A stretch of 48,532 nt of DNA from Bacteroidaceae bacterium (GTDB lineage: Bacteria > Bacteroidota > Bacteroidia > Bacteroidales > Barnesiellaceae_A): NCBI GenBank assembly GCA_017410245.1, contig JAFQRE010000004.1, forward strand, positions 1 through 48,532, in the 5' to 3' direction. This document shows positions 42,424-48,532 of this stretch, piece by piece (within the stretch, counting starts at the first letter, position 1; each line of letters begins with the position of its first letter). Under the pieces are notes generated by a model. The model did not search any database, had not been told where the DNA came from, and saw only the letters and a list, made by a program, of their open reading frames with translations. The translations under genes and the position numbers were made by a program.

Positions 42424-44604
42424 TACCAACATGAGTACTCGGCTGGCATATTCGCTATCGAGATTTAATTCTATACCGGTATTCATAAGCAATCGGCCTG
42501 TAAATATCTTGCCATCGAGATGACAAGGTTGCTTGTCGGCCGGTACATTCAACTCGGTAATTTTGTATTTCTTGAGGGCATCAAGACCGTCCATGCGTAC
42601 ACGTTGCACATTCATATTGTTAAAGTGCTCCATTTTATAAGCAAAGAATACGGCTTGCGAGGCATCGTCATTGACATACATGAGCGAAGCTATACCTTGC
42701 TTGTCGAATGGCGACACAAGACGATACAGATTGCCCATCTGTATGATGGGGCGTATGGTCTTGTATTGCGCTATGGCGCGCGTGGCAAAGTCGCGTTCGC
42801 TGTCGTTCATATCTTTGGGTTGCAGTTCCATACCCAGACGGCCTGTCATGGCAACATCAAAGCGGAACTTCAGAGGAACTGAGCGACCTGTCTGGTGATT
42901 GGGTGAAGCACTTACGTGTTGAGCCATTGCGATAGCCGGATAGAAGTATGATGTGGCCCATTGCATGTAGATGCGTTGCAGAGCATCGGTGTTGTCGCTC
43001 ACCCAAAATTCGTCGAAGTAGGGCATGACACCATAACTGATGCGACCACCACCACCGCCACAGGCTTGTATGACGACTTGCGGATATTTGTTGCGAATGC
43101 GTTGCAGTACGTTTACAAGACCACGATGGTAGTCGATATAGATGTGCGACTGGCGGTCTTGGGGCAAGTAAGTTGAGCCGTAGTTGAATAGCTCTACGTT
43201 GGCGTCCCACTTGATGTAGGCAATGTCGGGGTGTTGCGTGAGCAAATTATCGACGATGCCGAAAATGAAGTCCTGGACGGCAGGGTTGGTGAGATCGAGT
43301 AGCAATTGTGTGCCTCCACGTCCGTAGTGAGGCTCACGACCCTTCACTTGCAATACCCAATCGGGGTGCTTCTCTATGAGTTCGCTGATGCTGTTGGTGG
43401 CTTCGGGCTCTATCCATATACCGAATTTGATGCCCTTGCCATGTGCTGTGTTGATGAGGTGTTGCAATCCTTTGGGGAGTTTATTATTATCTACAACCCA
43501 GTCGCCCAATGACGAGTTGTCCTTGGTGCGAGGATATTTGTCGCCAAACCAACCATCGTCCATGACAAACAGCTCGCCACCCATTGCGGCAAAGTCGCTT
43601 ATCATTTGCTCCATATCTTTCTCGTTGATGTCGAGATAAACACCTTCCCAACTGTTGAGCAGAATGTCGCGTTGTGTATTACACCCATGTACCATGCCAT
43701 TGCGTGCCCACTTGTGGAAGTTGCGACTTGCACCACCTATACCACGTTGGCTGTAAGTATATGCCATGCGAGGTGTTACAAAGGTTTCGCCTTTGGCAAG
43801 TTTATATTGTGAGGCTTCGTTGCAAATGCCTGCAAAGAAGTGGTGCATATGACTCTTGTCGGTGTCGATACGCAACGAGTAGTTGCCACTCCAGCATAGC
43901 ACTGCACCTATAACACGACCCTGATTTTCGGAAGGCTCGCCGTCGAGCGAGAACATAACCTCGGGTCGGTTGTAGTGCCCGTTGCGTGAGCCATCGGTAT
44001 TGCGTATCTCCAAGATGCCATGATTGAGAGGTTCGGCAGTGAGCCAAGATTCGGCAGCCCAGGCTCCATGCAGATGCGATAACCATACATTGCCCTTGCG
44101 AATGGGCATGTAGCTCGAGTCGAAGCGATTGAGTGTGACAATGCCTTTCTCGTTGTGTTGTACCTCTACCCATGTCTCAATGATGTCTTCTTCGTAGTGG
44201 GTTTCATAATTGAGAGTCACCGCAAAGGGATATACGCGGTCGGTCATGGTTATGGCTACTTTTTCACCTCGATTGGTATTGCTTCGCACAACATCTTTTA
44301 CAATGAGGTCGAGGGTCATGTTGCCATCGGTGTGAGTCACTTGCATGGCATTGGTAAAGATGCAGGTTGTGCCGAAAACGGGGTAGGCATCACGATTGAG
44401 TCCTACCCAAGCCTCGTGAATGTTGTTGCGCTCTTCCTCGCCTATGCGGTCGCCATAATAGGCTATCTTCAGTGGTTCATTCTCACCGGCAGTGAGCATG
44501 AGTGAAGAGTTGCGAGTAGATATGAGTTGCTCACGCTCCCAAGTGGCCGCCATAGTCAAGGCCGAAATGAGGAGAAGTATTGTCGATAGAAATAATTTTT
44601 TCAT
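42415..44604 (-). CDS. Alpha-galactosidase (GH36)
   Basis: A 729-residue enzyme releasing terminal alpha-galactose from oligosaccharides such as raffinose-type sugars. Residues 1-19 form a signal peptide ending LTMAA, so it is exported. The N-terminal beta-supersandwich (about 20-290) precedes the (beta/alpha)8 barrel. The motifs SWEGVYLD, MDDGWFGDK at 348-356, YIKWDAN with nucleophile Asp467, and SDNTDA with acid/base Asp537 are all present. A C-terminal beta domain starts near 640. Its start lies 25 bases after the flavoprotein stop, so it may be transcribed with the radA group, though its function fits the GH133 gene next to it. Confidence 0.94.
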   Translation of the reverse strand: MKKLFLSTILLLISALTMAATWEREQLISTRNSSLMLTAGENEPLKIAYYGDRIGEEERNNIHEAWVGLNRDAYPVFGTTCIFTNAMQVTHTDGNMTLDLIVKDVVRSNTNRGEKVAITMTDRVYPFAVTLNYETHYEEDIIETWVEVQHNEKGIVTLNRFDSSYMPIRKGNVWLSHLHGAWAAESWLTAEPLNHGILEIRNTDGSRNGHYNRPEVMFSLDGEPSENQGRVIGAVLCWSGNYSLRIDTDKSHMHHFFAGICNEASQYKLAKGETFVTPRMAYTYSQRGIGGASRNFHKWARNGMVHGCNTQRDILLNSWEGVYLDINEKDMEQMISDFAAMGGELFVMDDGWFGDKYPRTKDNSSLGDWVVDNNKLPKGLQHLINTAHGKGIKFGIWIEPEATNSISELIEKHPDWVLQVKGREPHYGRGGTQLLLDLTNPAVQDFIFGIVDNLLTQHPDIAYIKWDANVELFNYGSTYLPQDRQSHIYIDYHRGLVNVLQRIRNKYPQVVIQACGGGGGRISYGVMPYFDEFWVSDNTDALQRIYMQWATSYFYPAIAMAQHVSASPNHQTGRSVPLKFRFDVAMTGRLGMELQPKDMNDSERDFATRAIAQYKTIRPIIQMGNLYRLVSPFDKQGIASLMYVNDDASQAVFFAYKMEHFNNMNVQRVRMDGLDALKKYKITELNVPADKQPCHLDGKIFTGRLLMNTGIELNLDSEYASRVLMLVEQ

Positions 44605-44629
44605 GTCAAAAGGTGTGCTTGTAGAGTGT

Positions 44630-46195
44630 TTATAATGCTTGCTTCAGTTCGTCCCATTGCTCGGCAATAGCTTCGGCACAGCGCTCGCCATCGATGGCCG
44701 CCGATATGATGCCACCGGCATATCCTGCACCCTCGCCGCAAGGATATAGACCACGTAGGGTGATGTGCGACATACGCTCGTTGTCGCGAGGAATGCGTAT
44801 GGGCGATGATGTGCGAGTCTCGACACCTATCATAGTGGCTTCGTTGGTGAGAAATCCGTGTGAAATTTTACCAAAGTACTTGAAGCCTTCGCGTAGGCGA
44901 GAGCTGATGTGCTCGGGTAACCAGAAGTGAAGGGGCGATGCTACCAAGCCGGGAGTATAGGACGATGAGGCTAATGACGATGAGTTGCGACCTGCAACAA
45001 AGTCGGCCATGCGTTGAGCCGGGGCTGTCTGGCGACAATTGCCATTGACGTAGCAGAGTTGTTCGAGTTCCTCTTGAAACTTGATACCGGCCAAGATGCC
45101 ATACTTCGATACATTGGGATAGTCCTCGGGACGCATCTCAACAACCATACCCGAGTTGGCCCATCGTGAGCCACGATTGGAGGGCGACATACCATTGACT
45201 ACAAGTTGATTGGGGCCTGTTGCTGCCGGTACTACAAATCCGCCGGGACACATGCAGAATGAATATACGCCACGTCCGGCTACTTGTGTGACAAAGCTAT
45301 ACTCGGCCGCGGGCAGGAATTTGCCTCGTCCATGAGGGTTATGATATTGTATCGAGTCGATGAGTTGTTGAGGGTGTTCGAGTCGCACTCCTACAGCCAT
45401 ACCTTTGGCTTCGAGAGTCACACCGCTATCGTGCAAATAGTAATATACGTCGCGAGCCGAGTGTCCGGTAGCAAGGATTACCGGTCCTCTGAAGGTCTTG
45501 CCACAAGCTGTATTGACACCTACTACCATATTGTTGTGAGTGATAAGCGAAGTCATGCGAGTCTCAAAGTGGACTTCTCCACCCGATTGTATGATGCGGT
45601 TGCGTATATTCTCGATGACGCGAGGCAACTTGTCGGTGCCTATGTGAGGGTGTGCATCGGCAAGTATCGATGTTGATGCTCCGTGTTGGCACAAGATATT
45701 GAGGATACGATTTACGTTGCCACGTTTTTTGCTGCGGGTATATAATTTGCCATCTGAAAAAGCACCGGCACCACCTTCGCCAAAGCCGTAGTTCGACTCG
45801 GGGTCGATACGATGCTCGCGACTGATGAGAGCGATGTCGCGACGGCGGGCGTGTACATCTTTACCTCGCTCTATGAGTATAGGTCGTAGTCCGGCCTCGA
45901 TGAGTCGCAACGATGCAAACAAACCGGCCGGCCCTGCTCCCACGACAACCACTGCCGGAGCTTGTGATACATCGCCATATATGATGCTGTCAAATTCATC
46001 ATCTTGGGGTAGCTCATTGATATAGACTTTGACGGTGAGATTGACCATAACCGGGCGACGACGAGCATCGATAGAGCGCTTGATGACTCTTACGGCCTTT
46101 ACGTTTGAGGTGCCATTCTCATTGAGAAAGGCTATAATACTCTGCTCTGAGGCTGCTTGATGGGGTAGTAAACGTAGTTGTTGTTCTTGTATCAT
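44630..46195 (-). CDS. FAD-dependent dehydrogenase of the COG2509 type
   Basis: A 521-residue flavoprotein. The FAD-binding Rossmann motif VGAGPAGLFA is at 85-94, followed by LIERG and the family stretch YGFGEGGAGAFSDGKLYTR. An N-terminal domain (1-75) of about the usual size precedes it. The C-terminal GEGAGYAGGIISAAIDG contacts FAD. The family is annotated as uncharacterised FAD-dependent dehydrogenases; the substrate is unknown. It is cytosolic. It starts 9 bases after the radA stop, so it is in the same operon. Confidence 0.92.
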   Translation of the reverse strand: MIQEQQLRLLPHQAASEQSIIAFLNENGTSNVKAVRVIKRSIDARRRPVMVNLTVKVYINELPQDDEFDSIIYGDVSQAPAVVVVGAGPAGLFASLRLIEAGLRPILIERGKDVHARRRDIALISREHRIDPESNYGFGEGGAGAFSDGKLYTRSKKRGNVNRILNILCQHGASTSILADAHPHIGTDKLPRVIENIRNRIIQSGGEVHFETRMTSLITHNNMVVGVNTACGKTFRGPVILATGHSARDVYYYLHDSGVTLEAKGMAVGVRLEHPQQLIDSIQYHNPHGRGKFLPAAEYSFVTQVAGRGVYSFCMCPGGFVVPAATGPNQLVVNGMSPSNRGSRWANSGMVVEMRPEDYPNVSKYGILAGIKFQEELEQLCYVNGNCRQTAPAQRMADFVAGRNSSSLASSSYTPGLVASPLHFWLPEHISSRLREGFKYFGKISHGFLTNEATMIGVETRTSSPIRIPRDNERMSHITLRGLYPCGEGAGYAGGIISAAIDGERCAEAIAEQWDELKQAL

Positions 46196-46204
46196 TGTTG
46201 TATA

Positions 46205-47578
46205 TTATCCGAAAAGAAGGCGGAAAGCCTCCTCGACTTTGCGTACTTGTAGTATCTCTATGTTGAGTTTCGATGTGTCGAAACCTTTGATATTGTTGTG
46301 AGGGATAATGATGCGGCGGAAGCCAAGTTTCTCGGCCTCGAGTATGCGTTGCTCGATGCGATTGATAGGTCGTATCTCGCCCGATAGTCCCACCTCACCT
46401 GTCATACAAGTGCCCTCTTCGATACTCATATCCATGTTGGAGGAGAGTATGGCACTGATGATGGCCAAGTCCATTGCCGGGTCGTTAACCTTGATACCTC
46501 CGGCTATGTTGAGGAATACGTCTTTCTGTCCTAATTTAAATCCCACCCGTTTTTCGAGCACCGCCAGTAACATATTCATGCGTCGCAGGTCGAAGCCTGT
46601 AGCCGAACGTTGAGGAGTACCGTATGCTGCACTGCTGACAAGGGCTTGAGTCTCGATGAGGAATGGACGCATGCCTTCGATGGCTACGGCAATGGCAACA
46701 CCACTAAGCCCCTCGTGGTGTGTGGTAAGAAGCAACTCCGAAGGGTTGTTCACTTCGCGCAATCCCTCTTGTCGCATTTCGTATATACCCAATTCGGCCG
46801 TGCTGCCAAAGCGGTTTTTTACCGATCGCAGTATGCGGTACATATAGTGGCGGTCGCCTTCAAATTGCAATACTGTATCGACGATGTGTTCCAGTACCTT
46901 AGGGCCGGCAATACTGCCTTCTTTGTTGATGTGTCCCACAAGCAGTACGGGCGTGCCGCTCTCCTTGGCAAAGCGGAGTAGAGCAGCAGTACATTCGCGC
47001 ACCTGTGCTACCGACCCGGCCGATGACTCGAGTGTCTCGGTGGCAATGGTCTGTATCGAATCGACAATGAGTATGTCGGGCTTGATGTTGCGCACATGTA
47101 CCATTATCTCTTCCATCATGGTTTCGCACACGATGTAGCAATCGGGATTGTCGTATCCGATGCGCTCGGCGCGTAACTTGAGTTGTCGGGCACTCTCTTC
47201 GCCACTCACATATAGTGTGCGCTGATTTTTGAGTGATAGTACGGTTTGCAGTATAAGGGTCGATTTGCCTATGCCCGGCTCACCACCAATGAGTACCAAT
47301 GAGCCACGTACAAGTCCGCCTCCCAGTACTCTGTTCAACTCGGCATTGCCCAAGTCGATGCGAGGCTCGTTTGACGAGTCAATCTGTTCGAGACGCAATG
47401 GTTGTGCTTTGGTACCATCTACCGAGTGAGCATATTTGCTTGACGTAGAGGTCGATTTTACCGTAACTACTTGCTCGATGTATGTATTCCATTCGCCACA
47501 AACGGGGCAACGGCCTATCCATTTGGGGCTTTCGGCACCGCAGTTGTTGCAGCAATATACACTTTTTGTCTTTGCCAT
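46205..47578 (-). CDS. radA: DNA repair protein RadA
   Basis: A 457-residue RadA (Sms), a RecA-like helicase that helps branch migration in recombination. The N-terminal zinc finger has Cys10, Cys13, Cys24 and Cys27. The RecA core has Walker A GGEPGIGKST (98-107) and the diagnostic KNRFG motif (about 255-259). The C-terminal half is the Lon-like domain. The length is normal. It starts 4 bases after the preceding methyltransferase stop. Confidence 0.97.
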   Translation of the reverse strand: MAKTKSVYCCNNCGAESPKWIGRCPVCGEWNTYIEQVVTVKSTSTSSKYAHSVDGTKAQPLRLEQIDSSNEPRIDLGNAELNRVLGGGLVRGSLVLIGGEPGIGKSTLILQTVLSLKNQRTLYVSGEESARQLKLRAERIGYDNPDCYIVCETMMEEIMVHVRNIKPDILIVDSIQTIATETLESSAGSVAQVRECTAALLRFAKESGTPVLLVGHINKEGSIAGPKVLEHIVDTVLQFEGDRHYMYRILRSVKNRFGSTAELGIYEMRQEGLREVNNPSELLLTTHHEGLSGVAIAVAIEGMRPFLIETQALVSSAAYGTPQRSATGFDLRRMNMLLAVLEKRVGFKLGQKDVFLNIAGGIKVNDPAMDLAIISAILSSNMDMSIEEGTCMTGEVGLSGEIRPINRIEQRILEAEKLGFRRIIIPHNNIKGFDTSKLNIEILQVRKVEEAFRLLFG

Positions 47579-47582
47579 AAGC

Positions 47583-48344
47583 CTAAATTTTGATGGAGCG
47601 ACAACGGAACTCGGCGCAAGTTATAGCTGTAGCTACGGCCACATTGAGGCTTTCGCTTGTTGTAGCTTCGGGTGGAAATGAGGGTATGTAAAGGCGTTGG
47701 GTAATATAAGGCTTCAAAGCATCGGATATGCCGTTACCTTCGTTGCCCATGACAATGAGTCCGTTGTGAGTGAGTTCTTTGGCGTATATGTTGTCGCCAT
47801 CGAGAAATGTGCCATATACAGGTATCTCTTTGCTCATTCGAGCCAAGAAATCGAGGAGCGGAGTGTAATGCACCTCGACACGAGCCAAAGCACCCATTGT
47901 AGCCTGTACAACCTTGGGGTTGAATACATCGGCTGTCTCGGGCGAACAGATGATGTGTCGTATGCCAAACCAATCGGCTATGCGTATGATAGTGCCTAAG
48001 TTGCCGGGGTCTTGTACCGTATCGAGTACGAGCGACAATTGAGAGGCGAGAGTGGCCTCGTTGAGCGTGTAGTGTGGTATAGCATATACAGCCAGCACAT
48101 CTTGCGGGGTAGATAGTTGTGAGGCTCGTGATATTTCGTTGCGGGTAGCTTCTATGCGCACATCGGCCTGAACAGTAGGGTGTTGTGCCCACCACTCGGG
48201 GGTGGCTACCAGCATACGACAGTCGAATGCCTGAAGTGTATCCTCAACGAGTTTGTTACCCTCGGCAAGGAAGCAACCGCTCTCGCTTCGTCCTTTTTTG
48301 CGAGAGAGTGATTGTATGTATTTTATTTGGTTTTTGCTGAGCAT
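47583..48344 (-). CDS. TrmH/SpoU-family RNA 2'-O-methyltransferase
   Basis: A 253-residue SPOUT methyltransferase. I use ATG 48344 (MLSKNQIKYIQSL), which gives the usual family N-terminus and a leader of about 40 bases; ATG 48377 would lie within ten bases of the transcription start. The N-terminal substrate-binding domain (1-95) precedes the knot domain with LDTVQDPGNLGTIIRIADWFG, GNEGNGI and SESLNVAVATAI segments. The target RNA (rRNA or tRNA ribose) cannot be told by eye. It is first in the operon with radA. Confidence 0.93.
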   Translation of the reverse strand: MLSKNQIKYIQSLSRKKGRSESGCFLAEGNKLVEDTLQAFDCRMLVATPEWWAQHPTVQADVRIEATRNEISRASQLSTPQDVLAVYAIPHYTLNEATLASQLSLVLDTVQDPGNLGTIIRIADWFGIRHIICSPETADVFNPKVVQATMGALARVEVHYTPLLDFLARMSKEIPVYGTFLDGDNIYAKELTHNGLIVMGNEGNGISDALKPYITQRLYIPSFPPEATTSESLNVAVATAITCAEFRCRSIKI

Positions 48345-48391
48345 GTTGTGGTAAATATAGTGGGCCATAGTAACCATATATAGCCATAGTG

Positions 48392-48399
48392 CAAAGATA
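48392..48399 (-). promoter_or_regulatory. -7 box of the methyltransferase-radA unit
   Basis: On the minus strand TATCTTTG matches TAnnTTTG exactly, with a predicted start near 48385. No TTG -33 box is at the usual distance. It is the only good promoter I found before the genes down to mutS2. Confidence 0.62.
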
Positions 48400-48476
48400 C
48401 GAAGAACTTGCGTAAAAATGGCAGAATGAGGGCAAAATATGATAAGTGGTTGGTACTTATACCATTTTTGTGTTAT

Positions 48477-48521
48477 CCCGCCATATTTCTAATTTCGGCA
48501 GAAATAGCCGTATATGGTGGG
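48477..48521. repeat. Imperfect inverted repeat at the right edge
   Basis: Positions 48477-48486 pair with 48512-48521 (one G-T pair), and inside this 48487-48490 pairs with 48500-48503. It lies upstream of the methyltransferase promoter and may belong to the control region of a gene beyond the window. Confidence 0.4.
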
Positions 48522-48532
48522 TATTAGAGAAA

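Noticed and set aside
48345..48377. Upstream ATG for the TrmH-family gene
   Set aside because: It adds eleven residues not expected in the family and lies less than ten bases from the predicted transcription start; still possible.
1..48532. Prophage, insertion sequence, integrative element or CRISPR array
   Set aside because: No transposase, integrase, phage structural gene, terminal repeats or spaced direct repeats were found, and gene content is ordinary chromosomal.

Overview
The window looks like chromosomal DNA from a gut-type member of the Bacteroidales (phylum Bacteroidota). Support comes from an outer-membrane TonB-dependent receptor with an N-terminal carboxypeptidase-regulatory-like domain, DUF5689/DUF6359/choice-of-anchor-J lipoproteins, a type IX secretion (T9SS) C-terminal sorting domain, a DPP IV-type peptidase, HU-CCDC81/SPOR and FloA/NfeD genes. 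Promoters follow the Bacteroidota TTG-N20-TAnnTTTG pattern, and most start codons follow A-rich stretches rather than Shine-Dalgarno sequences. I found 36 protein genes, no rRNA or tRNA genes, no CRISPR array, and no integrase, transposase or phage genes. The assignment below the order level is not supported by anything I can see.

Layout. 1-6.6 kb (+): a TonB receptor followed by two lipoproteins that share a repeated DUF6359 domain, probably one surface-uptake operon closed by a clear terminator. 6.9-7.5 kb (+): a periplasmic LTXXQ (Spy/CpxP-like) protein with a 15-cysteine tail. 7.6-13.4 kb (-): a META-domain lipoprotein, then an RSH (ppGpp) enzyme, a long NfeD protease and an M16 peptidase homologue without the zinc motif. 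13.5-15.6 kb (+): a large secreted TPR protein. 15.7-19.0 kb (+): the translation operon thrS-infC-rpmI-rplT. 19.2-21.3 kb (-): a C11 protease lipoprotein followed by an MscS channel.

21.5-27.6 kb (+): a run of envelope genes comprising an unknown cytosolic protein, a TPR protein, a membrane-anchored HU-CCDC81/SPOR protein coupled to a YcxB-like membrane protein, a TPR/PD40 protein, a short NfeD and FloA. 27.8-29.9 kb (+): a minimal T9SS-sorted protein and a secreted protein built from three beta-rich repeats. 30.0-48.3 kb (-): a long one-directional series. In transcription order it contains a TrmH-family methyltransferase, radA, a COG2509 flavoprotein, a GH36 alpha-galactosidase, a GH133-like debranching lipoprotein, mutS2, a cysteine desulfidase-like protein, DPP IV, miaA, an ABC-F ATPase, rlmH and a DUF2490 outer-membrane protein.

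Functionally, the window mixes core information processing (translation factors, tRNA/rRNA modification, repair) with envelope maintenance (FloA/NfeD, MscS, SPOR), peptide use (DPP IV, C11, M16) and glycan use (GH36 and GH133). Nothing here is a complete, clearly new multi-gene system. The best candidates for undescribed biology are the HU-CCDC81/SPOR-YcxB pair with an apparently leaderless mRNA, the cysteine-hexapeptide tail on an LTXXQ protein, the T9SS mini-protein with its triple-repeat partner, and the duplicated DUF6359 lipoproteins.
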